Shown here: positions 5,922-13,999 of the stretch, piece after piece | Layout of the letters: the number at the start of each line of letters is the position of its first letter | Position numbering within the stretch: position 1 is the first letter of the stretch | Assembly (NCBI GenBank): GCA_031289775.1 | Contig: JAITOY010000060.1 | Span: 1 to 32,347, forward strand | Source of the DNA: Synergistaceae bacterium | Lineage (GTDB): Bacteria > Synergistota > Synergistia > Synergistales > Synergistaceae | DNA: 32,347 bases | Direction of reading: 5' to 3' | The notes under the pieces: generated by a model | Seen by the model: the letters and a program-made list of their open reading frames with translations, nothing else | What the model was told of the DNA's origin: nothing | The model's database searches: none | Translations under genes and position numbers: made by a program

Positions 5922-7979
5922 CTAAGGCAGTTCTCTCCGCGCGCCTTTGGGCCGCATGGCGAGAGCCATGAAGAGCGCTGAAAACGCGAACATGCCGAGG
6001 CCGGAGTCACAGCCGCCGCCGTCGCCGCCGTTGGAGCGGCCGTTTATCGCGATCCCGTCCGAGAATCTAACCGCGAGGAACTCGGGCGACGATATCCTTA
6101 CAAGGTAGCGCCCAGCTGGAATCTTCTCGAAAGTCGACGTCGCGAAGCCGTTCTTTGTCTGGCGGCTCCAGCTTGTCTGAACCCCGGAGATTTTCACAGG
6201 TTCTCCAAACGTGTCGCACAACTGGAAATTTACAGCAGTCCCGTCTCTGGACGGAACCCCGCCGGAAGCGACGTTTACGTCCGCTTTGATGAGACCGGCT
6301 CTCACGTCGGCGCTTACGCTGACCGTGACGCTATACGAATCGCTCGCTGGCGGTTGCGTGAAGTTTCCGTTCCCATTGAGAAAAAGATCCGAGAACCCGG
6401 CGCCTTTGCTCGATGAGCCGGTTCCGTCCACTTTGATCTCGTAGAGGCCGTCGGGGGAGAGCTTGCGGCTCTTGCCATCACCGTCGATGAGCTTATTCAG
6501 GTCGATCTGGAAGCGAGCGCTTGTGCCGGATTTGTTGAACTCGACGTTTTTCGCCCAGAAAACAGTGTCGTCGCGGACTGTGTCGCTCCCCTGGAGAGGC
6601 CGGCCGGATCTGTCGATGAAACTATAGGTGAAGTTCGTCCCAGAGGGGAAGGATCCTTTCGATTTGTTTTTCACGACGACGTTGATGACGTTTTTCGCAT
6701 TGGAGTCCTTGTACAGCGTGACGTCGAAGACGTTCGCCGTCGCCTGCAGATCCTTTGAGAGAACGGCGTAGACATTTTGGCCGTCGACATAGGCCCTCGC
6801 GACGTAACTGTGAGCCGCGAAGCCGGCCGGAACCGTACAGTCGAGCTTGACGTTCTTCTCGCTAAGGGCGTTCGGCGCGCTGTGCAGCAGTTTGACATAG
6901 TAGAAATCCGCCTCTGTGCCCTCCGGCCTCTTGAGCGCGTCGAGGTTCGCCTTTATCGTGAACGCGAGAGAGGCGAGCGCGGACGGGTCGATCGCCGAGA
7001 CGGACAAAGCCGCTTCGCCAGCGTCCTGAATTTGGGCCGCGGCAAGACTCGCGGCCGGGACAGCGAGCGTCGAACCGGCGTGTGGCTTTACGGTGACGTT
7101 CGCCAGCATTTTAACGCTGGAGGAGAGTGCCGCGCCGGAGTTTACCTCGATGGTCTGGGCAATGCTCGGAACCATCCCGAGCAAGAGGGCGCCGCTTTCC
7201 ACAAAAGTGCCGCCGGAGTGGTTGGCGACTCCCGAAATAGTGAGCGCGCCAGAGCCTGTTTTGACGAGCGTGATGTCATTGCCGCCGCTTTGTGAGGCGT
7301 TCGGGCTTGTACGCTGGGAGAGCCCGTCAATAGTTATCGAACCCTTGCCCGTGTCGATCGTCGCCTTCGACTCCGCGCTGTACCTCCTGACGCTCAGGTT
7401 GACGCCCTTCAAGTCCAGCGAGCTCACGTTGTCGGCCAGCCCCAACGTCGCTCCTCCGCCGAGCGTCAAGTCGCTGCCGCCTAGCGCCTCCTTGCTATCC
7501 AGGTTGAGCCTGCCGTTCTGCAGGAATGTCACCGAAAAGCTGTTGGCGTCGCCGGCGTATAGGTTGGTTGTCCCGTTCCCAAAGAGTCTGAGAGAGCTCT
7601 GGTTGCCCGACGATTTTCCGGATACCTTCTTATGGAGGGAGCGGTTCGGCCTTATGGTGAGCGTTTGACCGTCTTTGATGAATATCGCGCCCTTCGCGTC
7701 CGTATCTGTCGCCATTTCAGTGGCGTCCGCCGCGTAGCCAGTGACGTTCCTGTCCCCCAGAATAACGTTGTTCGTCAGAGTTATCGAGTTTTTTCCAGCT
7801 TCGAGAGTTATTGGGTTGATAGCGTTACTTCCATCGTAGCTTGCGTCTGACGAAAGATCGACCTCGACATCGTTGTCATTGAGGCGCCCCGCCGTTATGC
7901 CTCCCCACGCCGCCCCAACGGCGGCCGTACTGATTGCCAGGGCAATCAGCGATGAAACTATTTTTCTGCTCTTGTTCAC
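5922..7979 (-). CDS. Synerg-CTERM exported protein with autotransporter-associated repeats
   Basis: Complete 685-residue protein. A signal peptide is clear: basic MNKSRK, hydrophobic SSLIALAISTAAVGAAWG, cleavage expected near residue 26-28. Residues 40-280 are a beta-helix-like region with ITLTNNVILG, LTLGGGATLGL and the repeat unit LVKTGSGALTISGVANHSGG, the classic autotransporter-associated beta-strand repeat. Two or three beta-sandwich-like segments follow. The C-terminus has NGGDGGGCDSG (Cys 657), a hydrophobic segment and the basic RPKGARRELP end, a Synerg-CTERM tag. It starts with GTG at 7979, seven bases after AAGGAGG. It belongs to the same family type as the gene at the left edge but is not a close copy. 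No catalytic motif is seen; an envelope or cell-surface structural or adhesive role is inferred. Confidence 0.87.
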   Translation of the reverse strand: MNKSRKIVSSLIALAISTAAVGAAWGGITAGRLNDNDVEVDLSSDASYDGSNAINPITLEAGKNSITLTNNVILGDRNVTGYAADATEMATDTDAKGAIFIKDGQTLTIRPNRSLHKKVSGKSSGNQSSLRLFGNGTTNLYAGDANSFSVTFLQNGRLNLDSKEALGGSDLTLGGGATLGLADNVSSLDLKGVNLSVRRYSAESKATIDTGKGSITIDGLSQRTSPNASQSGGNDITLVKTGSGALTISGVANHSGGTFVESGALLLGMVPSIAQTIEVNSGAALSSSVKMLANVTVKPHAGSTLAVPAASLAAAQIQDAGEAALSVSAIDPSALASLAFTIKANLDALKRPEGTEADFYYVKLLHSAPNALSEKNVKLDCTVPAGFAAHSYVARAYVDGQNVYAVLSKDLQATANVFDVTLYKDSNAKNVINVVVKNKSKGSFPSGTNFTYSFIDRSGRPLQGSDTVRDDTVFWAKNVEFNKSGTSARFQIDLNKLIDGDGKSRKLSPDGLYEIKVDGTGSSSKGAGFSDLFLNGNGNFTQPPASDSYSVTVSVSADVRAGLIKADVNVASGGVPSRDGTAVNFQLCDTFGEPVKISGVQTSWSRQTKNGFATSTFEKIPAGRYLVRISSPEFLAVRFSDGIAINGRSNGGDGGGCDSGLGMFAFSALFMALAMRPKGARRELP

Positions 7980-8195
7980 TTCGTCTCCTCCTTGCGTGTT
8001 TTGAGGCCACTCTTCGAGACCCTAGCGGGCACTATACAGAGGCGTGATATTTTGCGGTATGTCGGAAAATACAATCTAATTGGCGAAAAATAGTTACAAA
8101 TTGAAGGATAAAGCGCATATTCCAACGCTGGTTCGCGCGACGCGGCGGAATTTTCTGTCCCAATTTCATATTCCGCTCGCAGCTCGAAAAATTTC

Positions 8196-8204
8196 TGATA
8201 TAAT
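8196..8204 (+). promoter_or_regulatory. Extended -10 promoter of the cyclophilin gene
   Basis: TGA-TATAAT (8196-8204) is a complete extended -10, 60 bp ahead of the GTG start. The -35 region is weak. The rest of the 285-bp spacer between the divergent genes (7980-8264) shows no other clear element. Confidence 0.5.
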
Positions 8205-8264
8205 TCCTCATGCCTGCATGAGCGGCATGTTATTTATAAATTACTGAAAGGATGTTGATTTACC

Positions 8265-8849
8265 GTGAAATTTTTTAATGCCCTTCTGGTCTCCCTCTGC
8301 GTCACTCTCGTCCTGTTCTCCTGGTGGGGCGTCCGCGAGGCTCACGCCGCGAAACCAAAGCGTCCGACCGCGACATTCGAGACGTCCATGGGGACATTCA
8401 AGGTGGAACTCTTCTACGATCTCGCCCCGAAGACGTGCAGGAGCTTTATGGATCTCGCGCAGAGAAAGTTCTTCGACGGCATAATTTTCCACAGGGTCAT
8501 AGACGGCTTTATGATCCAGGGAGGAGACCCGACCGGCACTGGCACAGGCGGCCCGGGCTACACGATCCCCGATGAGTTTGGAGAGGGAGTGAAGCACGAC
8601 GCGCCCGGGATGCTGTCCATGGCGAACTCCGGCCCGAACACCGGCGGCTCGCAGTTTTTCGTCACGCTCGCGCCAACTCCATGGCTCGACGGCAAACACG
8701 CCATCTTCGGCAAAGTGACGAACGGCATGGACGTCGTGCAGGCGATAGGCAAGGTGAAGACCGGCCCGAATGACAAACCGCTCACCGACGTGGTCATAAA
8801 CAAACTCTTTATATCCGGCGACCCGGAGAAGAAAAACAAGCTGCGGTAG
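8265..8849 (+). CDS. Exported cyclophilin-type peptidyl-prolyl cis-trans isomerase
   Basis: Catalyses proline isomerisation during folding, here outside the cytoplasm because residues 1-29 form a signal peptide (MKFF, hydrophobic LLVSLCVTLVLFSWW, AHA-A cleavage). The mature part is a full bacterial cyclophilin: FHRVIDGFMIQGGDPTGTGTG (catalytic Arg in FHRV, Gln in MIQGGD), GMLSMANSGPNTGGSQFFVT and WLDGKHAIFGKV. The length of 194 residues fits the PpiA/PpiB group. It starts with GTG; GAAAGGA lies about 12-17 bp upstream. It is transcribed alone. Confidence 0.95.
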   Translation: MKFFNALLVSLCVTLVLFSWWGVREAHAAKPKRPTATFETSMGTFKVELFYDLAPKTCRSFMDLAQRKFFDGIIFHRVIDGFMIQGGDPTGTGTGGPGYTIPDEFGEGVKHDAPGMLSMANSGPNTGGSQFFVTLAPTPWLDGKHAIFGKVTNGMDVVQAIGKVKTGPNDKPLTDVVINKLFISGDPEKKNKLR

Positions 8850-8871
8850 GCGCAACTCCGCAAAGGCGTGT

Positions 8872-8917
8872 GCCGGCTCGATGAGAGAAACCTGGTCTTT
8901 TTGCGCGACGAGCCGGC
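8872..8917 (+). repeat. Inverted repeat after the cyclophilin gene
   Basis: GCCGGCTCG (8872-8880) and CGAGCCGGC (8909-8917) are perfect 9-bp arms with a 28-nt loop. It begins 22 bp after the cyclophilin stop and ends where the mazF remnant begins. No T-run follows the right arm, so a terminator role is uncertain. Confidence 0.45.
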
Positions 8918-8929
8918 GATGCTATTGAC

Positions 8930-9169
8930 GTGAGGTACAACAAACCCGGCATGGCATGGGCCTCGCCTATGACGAGCCATCAAAAGGGCATGGCGTTCGA
9001 GGTAGAGATTCCAAGGGGCTCTTGCGGCGTCGATGGAGGCATTCTCCGCGATCAAGTCAAAACTATAGACTGGCGGGCGAGGGAAGTGAAGTCCTCCAGA
9101 GAGGACGTCGTGCCACAAAACGTGATGGACGCGGCCTCCGGGAAACAGATCAGCGTTTTGTGGCGATGA
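8930..9169 (+). pseudogene. mazF: Remnant of a MazF/PemK-type toxin gene
   Basis: The frame encodes the C-terminal two thirds of a MazF endoribonuclease: YNKPGMAWASPMTSHQKG (matching the YN-KTG-x-CPITSQ-KGYPFEV region), then FEVEIP, GGILRDQVKTIDWRAREV (matching the highly conserved ADQVKSLDWRAR block) and a short C-terminal helix. The N-terminal strand with the GD and the RPA.VLSP segment is absent. In-frame sequence just upstream (RRAGDAIDV) vaguely resembles the MazF start, so an internal deletion is possible. No MazE antitoxin is next to it. No start codon with a ribosome site is evident. It fills most of the 338-bp space between the cyclophilin and the DJ-1 gene. Confidence 0.72.
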
Positions 9170-9187
9170 CGTTACAGCCCCTGCGTT

Positions 9188-9766
9188 TTACGCGTTTTTA
9201 CCCGCCCACGCCCCAGCGGGTTTCTGCGCGATGAAGTCATCAGCGACATGTACCGCGGTTTCCCTGCCCTGAAGGAGTTCCAGCAGCCGAAGCGCGAAAT
9301 AGACGGTCGTACCGGGGCCCTTCGAAGTCGTTATGTTCCCGTCGGTTTCGACTATGTCGCCGCTCAGCGTCGCGCCCTTGAGGTATTCCTCCATGCCTGG
9401 GTAGATGATGGCGCGCTTGCCATGCAGTATCCCGAGTTTGCCGAACACGGCCGGGGCGGCGCATATCGCCGCCAGTTTGCCTCCGGCGTCGTTCTGGCGC
9501 CGCACAAGCCGCAGCAGTCCGTCGTGCTCAGTGTAGGCGAGCGTCCCTCCTGGGATCACCAGCATGTCGAACCGCGTCGCTGAGATGTCGTCGAACAGCT
9601 TGTCCGTCTCGACTGTTATCCCGCTGCGTCCCTTGAGCGACCGCGTATGTCCAAGTGACACAGTCGTCACGTCCACATCCCCGCGGCGCAGTATATCCAC
9701 AGTGCAGAGCGCCTCGGTCTCCTCGAACCCGTCTATCATAAAAAGAGCCGCTTTTGGTTGCGCCAT
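9188..9766 (-). CDS. DJ-1/PfpI family protein (YajL/ThiJ-like)
   Basis: A 192-residue single-domain protein of the DJ-1 superfamily. It has the conserved acid (FEETEAL, Glu18) and the nucleophile elbow AAICAAPAVFG (Cys102), plus VIPGGTLAY and IIYPGMEEYL. Family members act in protection against oxidative and carbonyl stress; glyoxalase or deglycase activity is claimed for several, but the true substrate is debated. The frame is open back to 9919, but the start at 9766 is chosen because AAGGGGG lies 9 bp upstream and homology begins here. It is divergent from etfB. No clear terminator follows. Confidence 0.92.
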   Translation of the reverse strand: MAQPKAALFMIDGFEETEALCTVDILRRGDVDVTTVSLGHTRSLKGRSGITVETDKLFDDISATRFDMLVIPGGTLAYTEHDGLLRLVRRQNDAGGKLAAICAAPAVFGKLGILHGKRAIIYPGMEEYLKGATLSGDIVETDGNITTSKGPGTTVYFALRLLELLQGRETAVHVADDFIAQKPAGAWAGKNA

Positions 9767-9823
9767 TGTAAAATCCCCCTTATTCAGGTCGTCCATACGG
9801 GCATCAGCGCCGATGGCGAATCT

Positions 9824-9871
9824 TTGCCGCAAACGTAGTGTATAATATATAATGTGGAATATCAATGATAT
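9824..9871 (+). promoter_or_regulatory. Promoter and palindromic operator ahead of etfB
   Basis: TTGCCG (9824-9829), an 18-bp spacer and TATAAT (9848-9853) make a plausible promoter; a second TATAAT is at 9841-9846. The 13-bp palindrome ATATCA-A-TGATAT (9859-9871) follows at the expected transcription start, a repressor-like position. It is nested in an imperfect GGAATAT...ATATTCC pair (9856-9876). The leader to the etfB start would be about 115 nt. Confidence 0.5.
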
Positions 9872-9976
9872 ATTCCGGCGTACATTCCGGCCATCCCTTA
9901 TTTTCAAGAAGCGATACATCTGGACGCCGCTACTTCACGTAAGTTAGAGCTTATTTTGTACGCGGGGGGAAAATAT

Positions 9977-10768
9977 GTGAAAATAGCGATATTTTTAAAA
10001 CAGGTTCCGGATACGGATGAGGTGAAGATGGATCCGGAGCGCGGAACCATGATCCGCGAGGGCGTCGGCGGCATCGTGAACCCGCTCGACCTGAACGCGC
10101 TGGAGGCGGCGATGCAAATCCGCGCTAAAGGCGACTCGGTCACGATAATATCGATGGGCCCACAGAAGGCGGAGGAGTCGCTGCGCGAGGGGCTTGCGCT
10201 CGGCGCCGGCAGAGCGATCCTCGCGACGGACAGGGCGTTTGCGGGCGGCGACAGTTGGGCAACCGCTAAAGTGCTCGCCTCTATCCTAGGGAAGATCGGG
10301 GCGCCTGACCTGATAATCGCCGGTGAAAAGGCCACTGACGGAGAGACAGGCCAGGTCGGCCCGGAGATCGCCGCCCTGCTCGGCATTCCGCTCGCGACCC
10401 GGGTCACGCGTCTGGAGAGGATCCCGGATGGGATAGAGGTCGACTGCACCCTCGAAGACGGGATTTTGACGCAGAGAATCAGCCTTCCATGCCTCGTCAC
10501 GGTACTGAGCGACATAAACGCCCTCCCGCTGCCGACGCTCTCGGGCAAGAAAGGCGCGTATGCGATGAAGATAGAGACGGTCACGGCGGAGAGCCTGGGT
10601 TTTGGCGCGAACGAAACGGGGCTAACCGCTTCGCCGACGAAGGTCGTCAAAATTGATACTCCGAAGATAACGAGGTCTGCCGAAAAATTTCTCGCCAAAC
10701 GCTCCGATGAGCTTGACGCCGGATTAGACCGGATAGTCGAGATACTCTCGGATTGTTTGGTCATATAG
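9977..10768 (+). CDS. etfB: Electron transfer flavoprotein beta subunit
   Basis: Small subunit of the EtfAB heterodimer, which binds a nucleotide (AMP or, in bifurcating Etfs, FAD) and relays electrons. Evidence: MKIAIFLKQVPDTDEVKMD at the start, NPLDLNALEAA, ISMGPQKAEESLREGLALGA (first part ISMGPQKAEES), AGEKATDGETGQVGP (the nucleotide-binding loop) and CLVTVLSDINALPLPTL. The GTG at 9977 is chosen over an upstream frame extension because GGGGGG is 7 bp ahead and the family N-terminus starts here. It is first of three genes with etfA (12 bp later) and an FAD/lactate-type oxidase. This is the gene order of lctBCD in Acetobacterium woodii. Confidence 0.95.
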   Translation: MKIAIFLKQVPDTDEVKMDPERGTMIREGVGGIVNPLDLNALEAAMQIRAKGDSVTIISMGPQKAEESLREGLALGAGRAILATDRAFAGGDSWATAKVLASILGKIGAPDLIIAGEKATDGETGQVGPEIAALLGIPLATRVTRLERIPDGIEVDCTLEDGILTQRISLPCLVTVLSDINALPLPTLSGKKGAYAMKIETVTAESLGFGANETGLTASPTKVVKIDTPKITRSAEKFLAKRSDELDAGLDRIVEILSDCLVI

Positions 10769-10780
10769 GAGGCGACCGGC

Positions 10781-11848
10781 ATGACGCGATCGGATCGTCC
10801 CGAAGCGGGCGAATTTTCAAACGAGGTCTGGGTCCTCGGCGAAGATCGTCCGTGCGGAGAAATCTCCTCTGTGACGTTCGAGCTCTCGGCCAAGGCTCGT
10901 GAGCTGAGCGACGCGCTCTCCTCGAACACGGGCGAAAGACACAGAGTGACAGCGCTTCTTTTGATCGACTCGAATAAGACGAATAAATCGAACAGGTCGA
11001 AACCTCAGGATGCCGGGTATTATGGCGCGGATCGCGTTCTGGCGGCGAAGGCCGAAAATCTGCCGTTCGACCGGGCAGCTTGTGCGCGGATCCTCGCCCA
11101 TCTCGCACAGGAGAGCCGGCCGAAAATAATCATCGCGTCCGCGACGGCGTTTGGACGCTCCGTCATGCCGTACGCCGCCGCGTTGCTGGGAACCGGTCTC
11201 ACAGCCGACTGCACCGGGCTCTCGATCGAACCCGGGACGAATCTGCTGCTACAGACGAGGCCGGCGATAGGCGGAAACATCATGGCGACGATCAAAACGC
11301 CAAACCACATGCCGCAGATGGCGACGGCGAGGCCGGGGACGTTCTCGATCCCAGCCCCGAATCCGGAAAAAACAGCGGAGGTTCTTTATCCCGATCTGCC
11401 GGACGGATTGTTCAGCGCTGGCGTGTCCACAATAAAGTTTGACAAGTTCACGAGGGACGAAAGAACGCTTCAGGACAGGAATGTCATCGTGTCCGGCGGC
11501 AGGGGCCTGCGGAGGGCGGAGGGCTTCGAACTGATATCGGCCCTCGCGTCGCTGCTCGACGCCGGGGTCGGCGCCTCGCGACCCGTCGTCGAGATGAAGT
11601 GGATTGGCTACCCGCACCAGGTCGGCCTGTCCGGACAGGTCGTCTCGCCAAAGGTATACATAGCGGCGGGCATCTCCGGCACTGTGCAGCACATCGCCGG
11701 GATGCAGACTGCCGGGAAGATAATATCCATCAACAGAGACCCGGAGGCGCAGATATTTAACGTCTCGGACGTCGCGATATGCGGCGACTTGTACGAGATC
11801 ATCCCGAAGCTGATCGAGAGGATAAAGGCGAAGAGGGGGCGGAAGTGA
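10781..11848 (+). CDS. etfA: Electron transfer flavoprotein alpha subunit
   Basis: Large Etf subunit carrying the electron-transferring FAD. The C-terminal FAD domain is intact: VSGGRGLRRAEGF, SRPVVEMKWIGYPHQVGLSGQ, YIAAGISGTVQHIAGMQTA and INRDPEAQIFNVSDVAICGD (first part INRDPEAQIF). The N-terminal domain has RPKIIIASATAFGRSVMPY. Two features stand out: there is no N-terminal ferredoxin extension, unlike some clostridial LctC proteins, and a polar insert rich in Asn, Lys and Ser (about 64-78, SNKTNKSNRSKPQDAG) interrupts the usual strand before YGADRVL. It follows etfB by 12 bp, and its TGA shares one base with the ATG of the next gene. Confidence 0.95.
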   Translation: MTRSDRPEAGEFSNEVWVLGEDRPCGEISSVTFELSAKARELSDALSSNTGERHRVTALLLIDSNKTNKSNRSKPQDAGYYGADRVLAAKAENLPFDRAACARILAHLAQESRPKIIIASATAFGRSVMPYAAALLGTGLTADCTGLSIEPGTNLLLQTRPAIGGNIMATIKTPNHMPQMATARPGTFSIPAPNPEKTAEVLYPDLPDGLFSAGVSTIKFDKFTRDERTLQDRNVIVSGGRGLRRAEGFELISALASLLDAGVGASRPVVEMKWIGYPHQVGLSGQVVSPKVYIAAGISGTVQHIAGMQTAGKIISINRDPEAQIFNVSDVAICGDLYEIIPKLIERIKAKRGRK

Positions 11849-13275
11849 TGTGCGAAACGCGTTACGCTCCAGTAACTGAAAAGGTTGTGGAGGATCTGGT
11901 CTCCATCCTTGGGCCGTCAGGAGTGACGACTGACAGGGGAAAGCGCGCCGTATACTCGATGGACGAGACGCTGCCCGGTTTCGAGAGGGATTATATAGCC
12001 GACGTACTCTGTTTTCCCGAAAACGCTGAACATGTCTCCGCTATTTTAAAATACGCAAACGAACATATTATTCCCGTGACGCCGAGGGGCGCGGGCACAG
12101 GGCTCTCCGGCGGAGCTGTGCCTGTTTTTGGCGGGATAGTTATGTCGATGGAGCGGATGAACTCTATCCTCGAAATAGACAAGGCGAACAGGACGCTCAC
12201 GACGGAGCCGGGAGTCGTTACCTCCGAGGTCACGAAGGCCGCGAGGGACAGAGGCCTCTTTTACGCAGGCGACCCGTGCAGCGGCGATATATCCTTCATT
12301 GGCGGAAACGTCGCCGAGAACGCCGGTGGCAACAAGGTCATAAAATATGGCGCGACCGGCGCTCACGTGCTTGGCCTCGAGGCCGCGCTGCCGGACGGAA
12401 ATCTCGTTTCGTTCGGGGGGAAACTGCGCAAGGACGTGACGAGCTACGACTTTATCCACCTGCTCGTTGGGTCGGAGGGGACGCTGGCCGTTGTCACGAA
12501 GATAATACTCAACCTGCTGCCCCTGCCGAAGTGCGTCACTGATCTTCTCGTCCCCATGTCGAGCGTCGAGTCCGCGGTAAGGCTCATACCTCTCATAACG
12601 ACGGAGGGAGGCGTGATACCGTCGTCCATTGAATTCATGGACAGAAATTCAATCCACAACGTCGAGGAGTACACGAGCCTAAAAATTCCGCACAGCGGCG
12701 CGGCGGCCCAACTTATAATCCAACTGGATGGCATGGATCGCAAACAGCTCTGGAGCGACGTGGAGCGAATAGGCGACCTCTGCGTGAAAAACGGCGCAGT
12801 CGAGGTATTTGTGGCCGAGGACAAAAACGCGCGCGACAGAGTGTGGCGGATAAGAAAGTACGTAGCCGAGGAGGAGTGGACTGGTTCGATGCCCATTCTC
12901 TCCAAGGAGGACATAGTCGTGCCGTCGAGCGAGGTTTCCGCGTTCCTGGCACGACTGCCAGATATCGCGAAAAATCACAGCGCGACTTACAACGCCTACG
13001 GTCACATCGGCGACGGCAACATCCACATTACGATTTTTCCGGACGGCATAGACCCGAGCGCGGATCTGCACGCGCTGGCGATCCCACTGCGGAACGAACT
13101 GTACGCTTATGTGAAAAGACTCGGCGGCACGTTGTCCGGCGAGCACGGCGTCGGGCTCAAACGCAAGGAATACGCGGGAATATTCATGAACGAGGCCCAG
13201 ATAGAGCTGATGAAAAGGGTAAAAAGGGCGTTCGATCCGAACAATATATTGAACCCGTCGAAGCTCGTCCCCTGA
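11848..13275 (+). CDS. lctD: FAD-linked oxidase, GlcD/lactate dehydrogenase type
   Basis: A 475-residue flavoprotein of the vanillyl-alcohol-oxidase fold that oxidises a 2-hydroxyacid. The FAD domain shows PRGAGTGLSGGAVPVFGG and GNVAENAGGNKVIKYGATG. The C-terminal cap has YGHIGDGNIHITIF and GTLSGEHGVGLKRKEY, both typical of D-lactate/glycolate oxidases, and ends DPNNILNPSKL. Start ATG is coupled to etfA by a TGATG overlap. With EtfAB in the order B-A-oxidase it matches the lactate dehydrogenase/Etf complex, where lactate oxidation with NAD is driven by ferredoxin oxidation. The substrate could also be another 2-hydroxyacid such as glycolate or 2-hydroxyglutarate; the symbol is given by context. 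Confidence 0.85.
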   Translation: MCETRYAPVTEKVVEDLVSILGPSGVTTDRGKRAVYSMDETLPGFERDYIADVLCFPENAEHVSAILKYANEHIIPVTPRGAGTGLSGGAVPVFGGIVMSMERMNSILEIDKANRTLTTEPGVVTSEVTKAARDRGLFYAGDPCSGDISFIGGNVAENAGGNKVIKYGATGAHVLGLEAALPDGNLVSFGGKLRKDVTSYDFIHLLVGSEGTLAVVTKIILNLLPLPKCVTDLLVPMSSVESAVRLIPLITTEGGVIPSSIEFMDRNSIHNVEEYTSLKIPHSGAAAQLIIQLDGMDRKQLWSDVERIGDLCVKNGAVEVFVAEDKNARDRVWRIRKYVAEEEWTGSMPILSKEDIVVPSSEVSAFLARLPDIAKNHSATYNAYGHIGDGNIHITIFPDGIDPSADLHALAIPLRNELYAYVKRLGGTLSGEHGVGLKRKEYAGIFMNEAQIELMKRVKRAFDPNNILNPSKLVP

Positions 13276-13401
13276 CGGAGGCTTTTATCAGGTTTGTGTG
13301 ACAGCCAATAAAACAAAAAGCAGACCGCCGCCATGAGCGGGCAGATCGACGGCGAGCAGGAGGCTCTGTTTTTTGAGGTCGCTCTGTGTCCAAGCGCGAT
13401 T

Positions 13402-13953
13402 TCAGCGAGCTTTTAAATGCCAGGCTACCCACTCCTCGAACTTGTCGACGTACAGTTTGAGGAAGTCGCTCGACGGCCCGGGGAGTTTGCCGCCGGATAG
13501 CTCCTTTGGGAAGGTGAAGTAGAACTCCGGCGAACTCATCGTTCGCAGATCCAGAAACGACAACACCTGCCTGAGCTGGTTTTGCGCGCCAAACGTTCCT
13601 ATCGCGCCAGGGCTTGTCCCTATGATGCCGGCCGGCTTGCCGGGCCAGAGGTTTTGACCGTACGGGCGCGACCCCCAGTCGAGCGCGTTCTTGAGCACGC
13701 CAGGGAACGAACGATTGTACTCCGGCGTCACTATCAGCACGGCGTCGCTCGCCTTTATCCTGCTCTTGAATTCCGTTACGACCGAGGGCGGGTCGTTTTC
13801 GATGTCCTGCGAAAAAAATGGAAGCGTCTCGATCTTGAATCTGTCGAGAGAGAATCTCGCGCCGGCCGTCTCCTTGAAGAACTCGAACAGCTTCAGATTT
13901 AGCGAATCCGTGCAGATACCGCCGACAAGCGCCAGAACTTTTGGTTGCGACAT
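13402..13953 (-). CDS. NAD(P)H-dependent FMN reductase
   Basis: A 183-residue flavodoxin-fold oxidoreductase of the SsuE/ChrR/YieF family, which reduces FMN or quinone-like acceptors with NAD(P)H. The phosphate loop is VGGICTDSLNLKL (9-21, with the usual Ser-x-Asn), and the flavin-binding signature TPEYNRSFPGVLKNALDWG is complete (76-94), followed by IGTSPGAIGT. Start ATG has AGGAGAG about 12 bp upstream. It lies 44 bp downstream of the rubredoxin-GltB-like gene on the same strand and may supply it with electrons. No strong terminator follows. Confidence 0.93.
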   Translation of the reverse strand: MSQPKVLALVGGICTDSLNLKLFEFFKETAGARFSLDRFKIETLPFFSQDIENDPPSVVTEFKSRIKASDAVLIVTPEYNRSFPGVLKNALDWGSRPYGQNLWPGKPAGIIGTSPGAIGTFGAQNQLRQVLSFLDLRTMSSPEFYFTFPKELSGGKLPGPSSDFLKLYVDKFEEWVAWHLKAR

Positions 13954-13970
13954 AATAATATCACTCTCCT

Positions 13971-13999
13971 AAAAGCATCTTTGACTCAAAATTGGAATT
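13971..13999. repeat. Half copy of the TTCCAA...GTCAAA repeat
   Basis: These 29 bases match 20853-20881 (reverse complement) with a single mismatch. At 20855-20900 the sequence continues into a second inverted arm; here that arm is missing. This copy covers the stop codon of the upstream gene and reaches the ribosome site of the FMN reductase. Confidence 0.75.
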
